A DNA stretch of 64,000 nucleotides from Sorghum bicolor (Eukaryota > Streptophyta > Magnoliopsida > Poales > Poaceae). Under the pieces are notes generated by a model that saw only the letters and a list, made by a program, of their open reading frames with translations, was not told the origin of the DNA and made no database searches. Position numbers and translations under genes: made by a program. The stretch covers positions 5,381,997-5,445,996 of the forward strand of contig NC_012871.2 of the NCBI RefSeq assembly GCF_000003195.3, given 5' to 3'. Below are positions 35,086-46,944 of the stretch, in pieces (within the stretch, counting starts at the first letter, position 1; each line of letters opens with the position of its first letter).

Positions 35086-38000
35086 TACCATACCTCCTGT
35101 CATCCGAGACATCCGGCTCCGAGTCCACCAGCTCATACTCACCATTCATGTCAGGTCCACTTGACCGCTCCTCGTTCGCATCCACGCCCTCGTCTATGAT
35201 CGTGGAGCTCCAACCGAGTGTTTCTTAGTTCATCGCTGAGCGTTGTGCCACGCGCTCCTGCCTCCGTGATGAGTGATCCCTGCTATGGTTCTTTGTCAGG
35301 ACCACCTCCAAACTCTGGCTTGGGTCACCATGCTATGGCCGCCAGCCACAGGAACCTACTGAGCCGATAATGGTCTCCTTCGATGATGGGGACTACTACT
35401 CGCTGCCAAACGACAATGTGGAGTGGGCTCACGACATGGCCGGTGAGGTTTGGTTTCACGTCATGTTGTCCTAGAAGCACAACTAGTTGTTCGTCGGAAT
35501 CTATGACAGGTTCAACAGCCCTGACGTGACCGATTACCTCTTTGCCATCTTCTACGTCACCATGCATAGCGAGCTCAATATCCAAGCCATCAGTGGCACC
35601 AAGTGTGGTCAGAAAGAAGTGGCCGCAGGCAATGCCGAACGCCTCTTTCTTGTTGGGGCCGACTACAACAGGGTGGAGGCTAAGCGCAGACATACACAAG
35701 TGCCCATGCTAGGCAACAACGCCACGCCAGTGCTGCGTGACGTTCTAAGGGCACTAACACGGGCATTGAAGAAGACGGAGGAGGCATTCTTTGCTGCAGC
35801 TGAGGAACACGTGTCCGAGAGCCCGGAGCTAGGACGTTTATGCCATGAATGTCAGGGATAGCCGCGCTGTAGAGAATTTTTTTCGTTCAGGCGTATGCTG
35901 CAGCAAGTGAGGCTCTGACTCGCCAGCACGTATGCGCTGCACACAACCAGCCCAGCGCTGCCTATCTAGCAGGCTAGCTCCAATTGTCGGACATGCACAC
36001 AACGGGCGGTCTGTGCCCAAATGCTGAGGCACGAGTTTGAGGCGCGCCCAACAAGAATAATTGATTAGACTGAAGCTAACCCTAGTTTTGGGTTGTTAGT
36101 GAGGTTTAGAGATAAAGATTAAAACTAAATGATAGAAATTCTAGATGCTTAAGACCGAAATCATAAACCTAAATGTTATTACTTCAAGCTATGGCTACAT
36201 GCATACAAAGTTTAGTTAACAGTCACACAGAAGTAACCCCCATCTTTTTTTTTTGAGAACATAACCACCCATCTTAGTGATAGCCATATTAGTGGTAACC
36301 GTTAATTACTTACTTGTTGTAAAACATTTGCTCTCACCAATTGCATGTAGGTTGGTCAGATGGCATATCTCCTATCGATCGAACATATGAGTTATCGTCC
36401 TAACCACCAAACTTTGTCGTGTACTAAGTTCCTATGAGTTGAATCGTCGTACCTGCACCTAGATATAAGTGTGCCACTCATCATCATATCCCCAAGATAT
36501 GCTTGAATCTTGTGTCATAATAAGTTAAATATTTCTTCTTTAGATACGACTACACTAATAGCGTGAATTATATGTTATTCACATGTATTAACAAGATGAG
36601 AATCTATAACATTCAAAATCGTGAAAGTTCAAAACTGGGTTCAAGTATGTAAGATAACACTAACAAAGACAGAAAAATCAATATTTTCCACCAATTATTA
36701 GCCCAACAAGAATTGCTTAGACTAAACCTAGCTCTAGTTTTGAGTTGTTAGCGAGGTTTAGGAATAAAAATAATAGAACGATAGAAATTCTACATGCATG
36801 AGACCGAGATAATAAATCTAAATGCTAGTACTTCAAGCTATGGCTAGATGTATACAAAGTTTAGGTAACAATTATGCAAATGTAACCTACTCATCTTAAT
36901 GATAGACATATTAGTGGTAGCTGTTAATTATAGAAAACATGTTACTTGATGTTATTAAGTGTAAAACCCTTGCTCTCACCACTGCTATTTTTTTAACAAA
37001 AGCAATAAAGCCTTGTCAAAAAAATGTGGGTTACTTGTTTGTATTAGAGCGCAAGATGGCCGCTCACCGGATCCACTGCGGCCGCACGAGCACCACTGGA
37101 TCTGAGCTCCTCCTTGCCAGACCCGCTGCTGCCACACGAGCACCGCCAGATCTGAGCTCCTCCTCGCTGCATCCGGGCTCGTCCTCGCGGGATTTGGAGG
37201 AGTTGTTGTTGTTGCTGCTGCCGGAGGAGGGCTCGTCCTCGCTGGATCTGGAGGAGCTGCTACTACCAGTTCTAGAGGAGCCGCTCGGAGAAGAAGAGGG
37301 CTAGCCGCACCTCCAGCAGCAGGGGAGGAGGAGGGCAGGAGGAGGAGGAGCGAGGCCGCACCGCCGAATAGCCAGGCCACCGCGCCCGTGACCTCTTCCT
37401 TTTAGCCTCCAGATCCGTCCAGTGAAAGAGAGGAAGAGGGAGGGGAGGGGTGGTGCCACCGGAAGAGGCGAGGGCCGATGAGGGAGGGAGAGAGTGGAGG
37501 AAGGGTCTCAAGCCATGCGACCGATGGTGGAGAGAGTTGTGCCATGCGCCGCTCCTTTGGGGGCATGAGAGAGGCTGAGAGAGTGAGGGGTTGGTGGAGA
37601 AACCCTAACTCCTCAATTTATATAAGCCTGGTAGAGAGCTGGATAGGGCTTTGGTTGGGCCTCAGGAATATTAACCGAAGCGGGCCTTATAAGAGATCTG
37701 CCTCCGAAGATGAGGGTATTTTTGGAGGCGGGCCCCTTATAAGGTTTGTCTCCGTTAAAGGATTTTAGGTGGCAGTTATTTTTTAACCGTGATTTTGTGA
37801 GGTGATTGATTTTGACTGTCTCAGTTAATAAAAAATAACTGCCTCGACTAATCCCAGGTATATTAACTAAGGCGATTCAAATGCCTGTCCACCTCCAAGG
37901 CCATTTATCAAACGCCTCGTTAAGTTTTTCTGTAGTAGTGACTATAACTTCCATCAAAGTCCACATCATGCAGCTCCTTTCCTTCTGGCCTGGTTGCAAC

Positions 38001-38236
38001 AGAGAGGGGATAGCATATTCTTGTCCAGCGCAAGAAAGTGAAGGCGGCGATGGTTGCCTGCATCTCCATCTCTAGGTGGGCTAGCTAGGAGAGGACGACA
38101 CGGGGTGTGTACACCACCTCATCCTCATGCTGCACGTTATGAGGATGAGGATGAGGTGGTGTACAAGACGAACAAGTTCTTGGTGATGTCCTCCGACGGG
38201 CTCAACCAATACATCATAATCTGTATGTTCTAAATG
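35086..38236 (+). pseudogene. PLL-type PP2C pseudogene, array unit 2
   Basis: The N-terminal piece (35086-35870) shows the SGPLDRSS-type line, then a FVGIYDRFNSPDVTDYLF equivalent of the [16 protein letters not shown] motif, the NAERLFLVGADYN line and ALKKTEEAFFAAAEEHVSESPELG. It has two TAG stops in the segment corresponding to SEEHGW, deletions, and ends abruptly at about 35870. The C-terminal exon remnant at 38168-38236 retains only the TNKFLVMSSDGLNQY equivalent. The SDGL position, changed to SDRL in units 0 and 1, keeps Gly here. Confidence 0.7.
36983..37940. mobile_element. Small non-autonomous CACTA derivative, copy 1
   Basis: The right end at 37940 reads CACTACTACAGAAAAACTTA on the minus strand. 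Inside are a GC-rich stretch (37060-37560) and several inverted CCTTATAAG / TTAACC-type motifs near the end. No transposase. The left boundary is not certain; 36983 is a guess from a CCACTGCTATTTTTTTAAC segment. Copy 2 at 42575-43479 has the same right flank. Confidence 0.6.
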
Positions 38237-38344
38237 TTTCTGGTAAATTGTGGATGTATTTTATCTAGATGTTACATATAGTGCCGTGATTATACACATA
38301 TATTGTAAGTGTGTATTCCACATGTTGACGCAAGGGTATGCGCG

Positions 38345-39962
38345 TGAAAGCCCTAGTTTGGTTTTGGATAATTGATGAAACCCTAGTACTAACCTCTATG
38401 CTAAAGTGTGTGTAGACTTAATGAGGTTGGTACATGCCAAGTGATGGAGCAAGTGATGATCATGGTGATGATGGTGATGACCACAAGGTGATCAAGTGCT
38501 CAACTTGGAAAAGAAGAAAGAGAAAAACAAAACCCTATGGAGATCAAGGCAAAGGTATTGCTTAGGGTTTTGCTTTTCGAGAAAATGAAGTGCATATTTT
38601 CTATTGCGCCGGTGGGAAATTTGGAGAAGTCGCGGGAGTGTTTCTCTCTGAGAAAACACTCACCGGACGCTGGCTTCTGGAGCACCGGACGCTGAGTCTG
38701 AGCGTCCGGTGCAGACAGTGCCTGGCCCAGTTAGGGTAAGGCACCGGACGATAGGCACCGGACGCTGGCTTGAGCGTCCGGTGGTGTGCGTCCGGTGTGC
38801 GGACGTTTTGCGACCCTCTCTGCGCATGGGTCCGGTGAGCACCGGACGCTGAGGGTGCGTCCGGTGGCTTGCGTCCGGTGACCCTGCGAGTTTGCGGAGC
38901 TCTCTGCGCATGAGTCCGGTGTGCACCGGACGCGTCCGGTGCCAACCTGCTCAGCGTCCGGTGCTCTGCAGGTTACCGTTAGACTCTGACACGCGGCTGA
39001 CGTTGGAGCACCGGACGCTGGTGTTGAGCGTCCGGTGACCCCGAGTTTTGCCTAGTGAAAGAGCCAACGGCTCTATTTGTTTGAGGGGCTATATATACGT
39101 GTTTGGCCGGCTTAGGACTCATACGCTTGGCATTCTAACATACTTGACATCCTTGTGAGCCTAAGCAAACCCCTCCCACTCATCTCCTTCATAGATTAAA
39201 CATCTTTGTGAGATTGGGAGTGATTCCAAGTGCATTTGCTTGAGTGATTGCATCTAGTGGCACTTGGGGATCGTTCTAGCTGCGGTTTTCTTGTTACTCT
39301 TGGTGGTTGCCGCCACCTAGACGGCTTGGAGCAGCGGAGGAGGATTGGCACGAGTTGGTGATTGTTCGTGGCCATCTCCCGGTGATTGTGAGAGGTTTGT
39401 GCCTACCTCGGCGGAGTGCCAAAGGCAACATTAGTGGATTGCTCGTGTCATTGAGTTACCTCACTTGTGGGTAGGTTCTTGTGGTGTCCTAGTGAGGACG
39501 AGGTTCGTGCAACATCTCTTAGCCACCGAACCACCAAGTGTTGGTCGACACAACGGGGACGTAGCGTGCCGGCAAGCACGTGAACCTCGGGAGAAAAATT
39601 GTGTGTCTCCATTGTGATTGTTCATTGGATTTCTCCCGGTGATTGGACTTCATATTATTGATTGGTTCATCCCCTCTACGCGGCGGTATAAAGACCAAAC
39701 TATCTCTTTTTACATTCCCGCAAACTAGAGTAGCTTACTTGTATAGAAACTTTTAGGTAGCTTTCTAGTGTAAGTAGTGACATAGCTCTTGTGTGTCTAG
39801 TGATTATATCAACTAGAATTGTTGGATAGGTGGCTTGCAAACACCCCATTAGAGCTAGAGCAAAAAGCTTCGCTTTGTTATTAACTAACCTCTTGCTCTA
39901 GTGAGTTTGTAGATTTTTTAAATAGACTATTCACCCCCCTCTAGCCATATTAGGACCTTTCA
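38345..39962 (+). mobile_element. Solo LTR of a copia-type retrotransposon, 1618 bp
   Basis: It starts TGAAAGCCCTAG and ends GGACCTTTCA (TG...CA with extended inverted ends), and is flanked by the 5-bp duplication GCGCG at 38340-38344 and 39963-39967. No internal coding region or second LTR is present, so the element was reduced by LTR-LTR recombination. The TGAAAG/CTTTCA ends and length suggest the SIRE/Maximus group, which is inference. It interrupts array unit 2/3 sequence that is continuous in the other units. Confidence 0.9.
38658..39040. repeat. Cluster of CACCGGACGC / GCGTCCGGTG decamers inside the solo LTR
   Basis: The decamer and its complement occur well over ten times in under 400 bp, often as closely spaced inverted pairs. 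It creates small open frames (for example 38601-38945 minus) that are not genes. Confidence 0.9.
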
Positions 39963-41165
39963 GCGCGTTGTGCTCCCTCTCTCTGTGTGTCTCATGCACG
40001 CACATCCTCTCTCATGCAGGCACGGGTAGGCGTAGTAACAGCACGTGTGGACCCAACAACAATAGCAGGCATGGGGCGTAACGGAAGCAGCACGCTAGTA
40101 CACGGGCGTCCAGATGCATGCATATGTCCAGAACGTCCGGGCACTAGCATGGCCCATTAAAAAACATGTATAGCATATTAGTAAAATATGTTATAGGATA
40201 CAAATAGCAAATATTCTGAGACATCCGGCTCCGAGTCCGCCACCTCAGACTCACCATTAATGTAAGGTCCAATTAACTGCTCCTTGTCTGTGCCACGCAC
40301 TCGCGCCTCTATGATGAGCGATCTCTGCTATAGTTCTTTGTCGGAACTGCCTCCAAACTCCAACTCGGGTCACCACGCTATGGCCGCCAGCCACAAGAAC
40401 CTATTGAGCCGATAAAGGTCTCCTTCAGCGGTCGGGATTACTGCTCACCGCCAAACAACAAGGTGGAGTGGGCTCACGGCATGGTTGGCGAGGTCCGATT
40501 CCATGTCGTGGTGTCCGAGGAGCATGGCTAGGTGTTCCTCAGAATCTACGACGGGTTCAATGGTCCCAAGGTGACCGATTACCTCTTCGCCAACCTCTAT
40601 GTTGTCGTGGACAGCGAGCTCAATGGCATGCTCTAGGACGACATCCAAGCCGGAGACAATGCCAGGTGCGGTCAGCAAGAAGTGGGCGTAGGCAATGCCG
40701 AACGCCTCTGTCTTGTTGGGGCCAACAGTGACAACGTGGAGGCTAAGTACAGACGGAAAGAAGTGTCCAAGCCAGGCAATAATGCCACGTCAGTGCACCA
40801 CGACGTCCTAAGGACGCTGGCGCAGGCATTGAAGACGACGGAGGAGGCGTTCTTTGCTGCGGCGAGAAAACATGCGGTCGAGAGCCTCAAGCTAGGGATA
40901 ATGGGCTCCTGCATGCTCGTCATGGTGATGAAGGGCAAGGATGTTTATGTCATGAATGTCGGGGATAGCCGCACCGTGCTAGTGCAGAGGCTGCAGCCTG
41001 ACCTGAAGAACGTCTTCGGCAAGGCATCGTAGGACATGCAGCAGTTCAAGGCTGAGATCATATACGAGATAGAGGCGCACGACATTGACGTCTGGCAGGC
41101 CGTGCAGCTCACCGCAGAGCACAGCACCATGGTCCAGGAGGGGTACTTCACACATCAAGTATGAT

Positions 41166-42574
41166 GTGGTGTTTACACAATTTACATTTTCTTATTATTT
41201 TGTGAGATTCCTCATAGGTAACATGCTATATAATGATGACAAATGTAGATGTAGGTAAGTGTAATTGCATATCTTAAATTAAACATCTAGGAAAATACCC
41301 ACCACTCATCTTGTAACGTGTCATCCATAACACTACTTTATAACACGAGGGGCACTTCACACATCAGTTATGATGTGGTATATACACAATTTACATTTTC
41401 TTATTAGTGATATATTCCTAAAAAATTGGTACATAATTGCATATCTTATATTAACCATCTACGAAAATACTCACCTATGAACTTGTAACGTGTCATCCAT
41501 ATCTTTTCTTTGGATACAACTACACAAATAGTGTGAATTATACGTTTTTCATATGTATGAACAAAATGAGAATCATATCTATAACTGTCAAAATCGTGAA
41601 AGTTTAAAATGGCCGGGTCAAGTAGGTAAAAGAACAGAAAAACCAATATTTTCCACCAAGTATGAGCCCAACAAGAATAATTGCTTAGACCAAAGCCAAC
41701 CCCAACAAGAATAATTGCTTAGACCAAAGCCAACCGTACTTTTAGGTTCTTTGTGGGGTTTATAAATAAAGATTAAAATTGAATGATAGCAATTCTAGAT
41801 GCTAAAGATCCAAATAATAAACCTTAATTGCTATTACTTCAAGCTATGGCTACATGCATACAGAGTTTATTTAACAGTCACGCATATGTATCCCCCCATC
41901 TTAGTGATAGTCATGTTAGTGGTAACTGTTAATTAAAGAAAACATGTTACTTGATGTAAAACATTTGCGGTTGCCTAGAGCCAGATGGCATATCTCCTAC
42001 CGATCGAACATATGAGTTATCGTCCTAACCACCAAACTTTGTCGTGTAATAAGTTCCTAAGAATTGAATCGACGTGCCTACACCTAGATATAAATGTGCC
42101 ACTCATCATTATACCCCCAAGATAAGCTTCAATATTGTGTCATAGTAAATTAAACATATTTGTTCTTTGGAATACAACTAAACTAATAGTGTGAATTATA
42201 CGTTATTCACATGTATTAACAAGATGAGAATCTATAACATTCAAAATCGTGAAAGTTCAAAATCGGGTTCAAATACGTAAGATAACACTAACAAGGACAG
42301 AAAAACAATATTTTCCACCAAGTATGAGTCCAACAAGAATTGCTTAGACTAAAGCTAGCTCTAGTTTTGAGTTGTTAGCGGGGTTTAGAAATAAAGATAA
42401 AAATTGAATCATAGCAATTCTAGATGCTTTAAACCTAAATAATAAACCTAAATGTTAGTACTTCAAGCTATGGAAGTTTAGGTACAATTATGCAAATGTA
42501 ACCCGCTCATCTTAATGATAGCCATATTAGTGGCAACCATTAATAATAGAAAAGTAATCATGCCAATTGCTAAT
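41166..42574. other. Array spacer of unit 3
   Basis: Carries the ACAATTTACATTTTCTTATTA blocks, then spacer modules B-A-B (about 41630-42550). A 43-bp segment with CAACAAGAATAATTGCTTAGA is tandemly duplicated at 41670-41735. No gene. Confidence 0.7.
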
Positions 42575-43054
42575 TTTTTAATAAAAGTAATAATGCCTTG
42601 TCATAAAAATGTGGGTTACTTGTTAGCATTAGAGCACAAGATGGCCGCTCACCAAATCCATTGTGGCCGCACTAGCACCGTCGGATCTGAGCTCGTCCTC
42701 GCCAGATCCACCGCCGCACAAGCACCGCTGGATCCGAGCTCCTCCTCGCCGGATCTGGGCTTGTCCTAGCTAGATTTGGAGGAGCTATTGTTGCTGCTAC
42801 TTGAGGTGAGATCGTCCTCGTTGGATCTGGAGAAGCTGCTACTGTCGGTTCAGGAGGAGCCACCCAGAGTAGGAGAGGGCCAGCCGCGCCTCCACTAGCA
42901 GGGGAGGAGGGGTGAGGTCGTGCCGCAGGACGGCCAGGCCATCATGCCTGTGAGCTCTTCCTTCCAGCCTCCAGATTCCCCGGTGAGGGAGAGGGAGAGG
43001 GAGGGGAGGGGTGGCGTAGCTGGCAGAGGCGAGCTCCTCGGAGCGAGCGTCGAC

Positions 43055-43109
<55 letters not shown>

Positions 43110-43479
43110 TGGAGGGTCTCGTGTTGTGCGGCCGGTGGCGGAGGGAGTCACGCAGTGCGCCGCTGCTTTGGGGGTGTGAGAGAGAGCTGAGTGAGGGGTT
43201 GGTGGAGAAACCCTAACAGCTCAAATGCTCAATTTATATAATCCCAATAGAGAGCTAGATTTTGCTTTGGCTGGGCCTCGAGAATATTAACCGAGAGCAA
43301 ACCTTATAAGAGAACCGCCTCTGAAAATTGAGGGTGTTTTTGGAGGAACGCCTCCATTTATGGATTTTTGGAGGTGGTTACCATAAATTGATTTTGTAAG
43401 GCGGATGATTTTGACCGCCTCCCACCCGCCTCCGAGACCATTTCTCAAACGCCTTGCATAAGTTTTCTCCGTAGTAGTG
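42575..43479. mobile_element. Small non-autonomous CACTA derivative, copy 2
   Basis: The right end at 43479 reads CACTACTACGGAGAAAACTT on the minus strand. The interior matches copy 1 (GC-rich region with AAGATGGCCGCTCACC near its left). The right flank (CTGTAACTTCCATCAAAG) matches that of copy 1, so the insertion is older than the duplication of the units. The left boundary is approximate. Confidence 0.6.
43057..43109. repeat. GA microsatellite
   Basis: About 25 GA repeats with one GAAAGAG interruption, within CACTA derivative copy 2. Copy 1 lacks the long run. Confidence 0.95.
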
Positions 43480-43563
43480 GCTGTAACTTCCATCAAAGTC
43501 CACATCATCCAGCTCCTTTTCTTCTGTCCCCTGGTTGCAACAGACGAACCGGGCAAGGAAGTG

Positions 43564-44731
43564 GGAAAAAAATGGGTGTGGATGGTCCTTACCCGGCATC
43601 GTGCGGACATGTCTAGTTAAATGGCGACACGTGGACGTGTATATCTATGGCTCGATGTCTCAGCGCTGGCTTGCAATCAAACTCCTTGGCTCGTACCCCT
43701 GGGCCTAGATGGATGGCGGTTGGCTCACAGCCGCAGGCTCGTAGGGATATCTGACGGGCTCCAGAAACTCTTCTTTCTTACGGGAGAAGGATCACGCCAT
43801 CACGGCTGCCACCATCACACGGATGACGGATCGAATGTTTCTCTGAAGGCTGAAGCTGCTGCATCTGTGAGCTGTTTTGTATCTGTGGCAACATCGAATC
43901 GGGCGAAGTGAACAGGCATGCACGAGGATAGCTGTTGCAGACACGAGACACAGGACGAGGACGCGTCATCGGAGGATAGCGAGCAGCAGTTTCTGGTGGG
44001 AGGCGGATGATGACGACGTAGCAGCGCAGCTGTGGCGGAGGCGGGCTTTCTTAACTTGTGCCCTTCTTGGATGCGACAATGAGCTTGGCATTGGACGACC
44101 ATGTGGGCGGCGCCGCCAGGGGCTCTCATGGGGCAGACATTCATCGTCACGACTCACGAGAGGAGAAAGGGCATGTAACATGGAGGAGAGAGAGATAGAG
44201 CAGGTGAATGGAGGAGAGAACGGCTAGCGGTGGCTGATCGAAACACAGCGGTGTTTCGATAAAAAGAAACGAAAGGCAACGGCGTTGGGATGAGGAGACA
44301 GGCGAGATTAGGCCGAGCCATCAGCCGCGGGCGTCGCCTCAGAGCAAGTATTATAATACAGTCAGCTGCTTGGTATAAGATTTCTTTACAGCCTTCTTGC
44401 AGTCCACTCATATAATGGTTAGCTCATCACTATTAATACATGGTCCACTTGTATGTCTCACAGATTTTCTTTGTTTTTGTGTCTGAGCCGGCTGTAAGCT
44501 TACATACAGCCCGTTTTTACTCTCTTTCCTCTTCTCTCTCCTCCACCTCAGCATTTAGCTGACTTATAGCCTGCTATAATACTTTGCTCTCAAGCCGAGT
44601 TCGACAGCAAGCCAGCGAGCGGTGCTGGGAGGGGAGGCGGAGTCAGTCGTTTCCATACGTCCACGTGTTGCAATTTGACTGGACGTCCGCACAATGCCGT
44701 GTAAGGACCATCCGCACCCTTTTTTTTCCAA
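43564..44731. mobile_element. Mutator-like element with ~75-bp terminal inverted repeats
   Basis: The left end (43564-43638: GGAAAAAAATGGGTGTGGAT, then GGTCCTTAC, GTGCGGAC, ACACGTGGACGT) is repeated inverted at 44654-44731. A 9-bp flanking duplication matches at 8 of 9 positions (AAGGAAGTG at 43555-43563, CAGGAAGTG at 44732-44740). Inside is about 700 bp of GC-rich DNA with open frames on both strands that I do not recognise, plus a nested MITE. No transposase. A GC-rich cargo makes it a candidate Pack-MULE. Confidence 0.8.
44342..44590. mobile_element. MITE nested in the Mutator-like element
   Basis: About 250 bp with inverted ends GAGCAAGTATTATA and TATAATACTTTGCTC, and a second inverted block CAGTCAGCTG / TAGCTGACT. 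Family not assigned. Confidence 0.7.
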
Positions 44732-44740
44732 CAGGAAGTG

Positions 44741-45240
44741 TGAGACGCCCTATGCCGTTTTCCACCAGATGAAATAGGGGCAGTTGCCTTATTGGAAGAA
44801 CTGCCATGCAGGGTGTTGGTCCCAGATGCACCCCTCACATTCAAAAGCGCTTCTCGTCTCAATCCATCAGGCTTCATCTTAATGCTTTGCGGTGAAGCTT
44901 GAAGAATTGTGACGGAGCGCTTTTGCCGGATCTCTGCTTGCTTTCGACTCGGCAAGCTCTTGCAATACCAAATCCTAACTGAAAAGGCAGATAGGCAGCA
45001 AGGACGGTGATCTCGTTGAGATGCTGCCTCTGTCTTTATAGACCCAAGAGGATCATCTTTGTCGATACAATTAAAGATGAAATCAACAGCTTACCGCAGA
45101 AAGCACGGGCTGTTCCGCGAGTTGCGCCGGTGTTTAGGAGACTTGCATGGCCCGTGAATAATGCAAGCCTGTACGTGTACTGTTAGCTTCTTCCCTGAAA
45201 GCTAGCAATACACTCAACATACATCTCTTGAGCTGGCTTA
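44741..45240. other. Array sequence right of the Mutator-like element, no recognised gene
   Basis: An open frame on the minus strand (to 44955) reads RKQAEIRQKRSVTI and LRREALLNVRGASGTN, which is not low-complexity. It ends at the Mutator-like element. I do not recognise it; it could be a remnant of a captured or original gene. Confidence 0.35.
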
Positions 45241-45320
45241 TACCTGTACGTACCGCTGCGGCAGTATATGCTTTTTTTTAACGGGGATAGAACTTGGACG
45301 CCCACAATCCACACACTTCA

Positions 45321-45459
45321 GGCTTTGTTTGGATGTTGTCGGATTCACTTCAATCCATATGTGTTGGTGTGGATTGGGGTGGAATTTAGTTCAAATTCCA
45401 CTACAATCCACTTCAATACATGTGGATTGAGGTGAATCCAACTACATCCAAACAAAGCC
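45321..45459. mobile_element. MITE with GGCTTTGTTTGGATG ends and TCA duplication
   Basis: Ends GGCTTTGTTTGGATG and CATCCAAACAAAGCC are perfect inverted repeats of a 139-bp element flanked by TCA. It is absent from the equivalent place in unit 1 (about 33880), so it entered after the units split. Confidence 0.88.
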
Positions 45460-45565
45460 TCATAGTTCATACACACACGAGTGTGTCGTACACATGCGTG
45501 CGCGTCGTACACACTCATAGAAGGCTCTCTAGCCTAAAGTTTTGATCTGTAAACAGCTTGAAATG

Positions 45566-45690
45566 TTTTCTAATCGCTGAAGAAGGGAAGCACTGCTACT
45601 GCCAACCTGAAGTCCGGCCAGAAGCACCTATTATACAGAGCCAACCTTATTGTTGACGTGAGGAAAAAAGCAAAAGGAAAATAGGAAAGG
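45566..45690 (+). repeat. Array block shared with 13733 and 33983
   Basis: CGCTGAAGAAGGGAAGCACT, GCTACTGCCAACCTGAAGT and a GTTGACGTG block match 33983-34090 and the isolated copy at 13733-13836. Confidence 0.8.
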
Positions 45691-45830
45691 AAATGCATGG
45701 TTATTTGCTTCGGCAAAAGAACTTGTAGGCCTTGCTCGGTCAATGCATTGCAGATCGGATAATGAAAGAATCTACAGGATTGAGAAGATCAACGTGGCCG
45801 ACAAGTTATACGTGCCAACGTATCCATTTA

Positions 45831-45975
45831 GGCCTTGTTTGGTTGTTTAAAAATCAAAAGGATTGATAAAGGGGAATGGAGGGTGTTGAAGTGGATTTTG
45901 ACTTGTAGGGAATTTGATCCCCCGGGATCCCTCCCGGCCCAATCCCCATGGTTCTGGGATTAAATGAACAGGGCC
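45831..45975. mobile_element. TTA-flanked MITE, second copy
   Basis: Same family and same insertion site as 34277-34412, with TTA on both sides. Confidence 0.85.
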
Positions 45976-46225
45976 TTAGGTTTCTCACGTGCCTGCATTG
46001 CATTGATGGGATATCACGTATCCATTTAGGATTTCCCATTATAAGGTTTGATGCAGGACAACCACGGAATCAATTGGATAGTTTCCGATGAAAGACTAAC
46101 CATCCTATAAATATAAATGGTGACGACCGAATGAGGCATCCAACAACCAATCCTCATTTTATATCGGCAACTCCGTTTTGTCCTTTTCGACCTCATTGTT
46201 TCTAGATAACCTCATTACAAGTTTA

Positions 46226-46522
46226 AGAGCAACTCCAATAGAGTTGGTAAAAATAGATGGCTAAACTCATGATTTAGCTAACCTTTAAAATAGAAACTCG
46301 AGCCAAAAAAACACAAAACTCCAACAGTCTTTCCAATAGGGTGAAGTGAATGGCTAGTGGCACATGCAAGTTATATCTAGCATGCAAGAATTCTGGGATA
46401 CATAACTTGCTATTTTAGAAAACCAGATACGATATTATAGTTGTTTGACTCTCTCTTTTTTTCTAACATAGCTAAATATAGATTACACAACATGGATAAC
46501 TCTTCTTTTAAAATTGCTCTAA
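46226..46522. mobile_element. Possible MITE with GAGCAA ends
   Basis: Begins TTAAGAGCAACTCCAATAG and ends near ATTGCTCTAA; AT-rich inside. The inverted ends are short, so the call is weak. Confidence 0.4.
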
Positions 46523-46725
46523 GATGTAATAACTATTAAAGAAAAGATAATGCTCTCGTGAGGATGTTCGGACGGACGGACCTGGCTTCCCACTCGTCGC
46601 CGCTTCCCACTGGCCTGCACAGGTCAACGTCTGTAGACACACTCTCGTCCAAAAAAAAAACGTCTGTAGAGTGTAGACACGCACACACATGCCTCCCCAA
46701 TACGGTACCATTACCCTCTATCCTA

Positions 46726-46944
46726 CTTCCTCTGTCTCAAAATAAGATTTTCGTGTCATAAGTTTAAGTAGATTTATATAAAATATGTGTAACATTTGTA
46801 TCTTTCAAAAAAAATATAAAAATACTAGATTTAAAGATCTGGTGATACTAATTATGTGTCATAAGTATTAATATTTTTTTAATATATATTAGTCAAAGTT
46901 GTTTCTTGAGAAACAAGAATGATAGTTATTTTAGGACAGAGGAG
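46726..46944. mobile_element. Stowaway-type MITE
   Basis: Ends CTTCCTCTGTCTCAAAATAA and its near complement TTATTTTAGGACAGAGGAG, flanked by TA. Confidence 0.85.

Noticed and set aside
34797..35145. Coding frames around the CA/CT-rich stretch
   Set aside because: Low-complexity CACACA/CTCTCT sequence between array exons; differs among units.
36985..37380. Leu/Pro-rich minus-strand frame
   Set aside because: Compositional artefact of GC-rich CACTA derivative interior.
38601..38945. Frame with repeated SGAHRTHAQR-type peptide
   Set aside because: Translation of the CACCGGACGC decamer cluster in the solo LTR.
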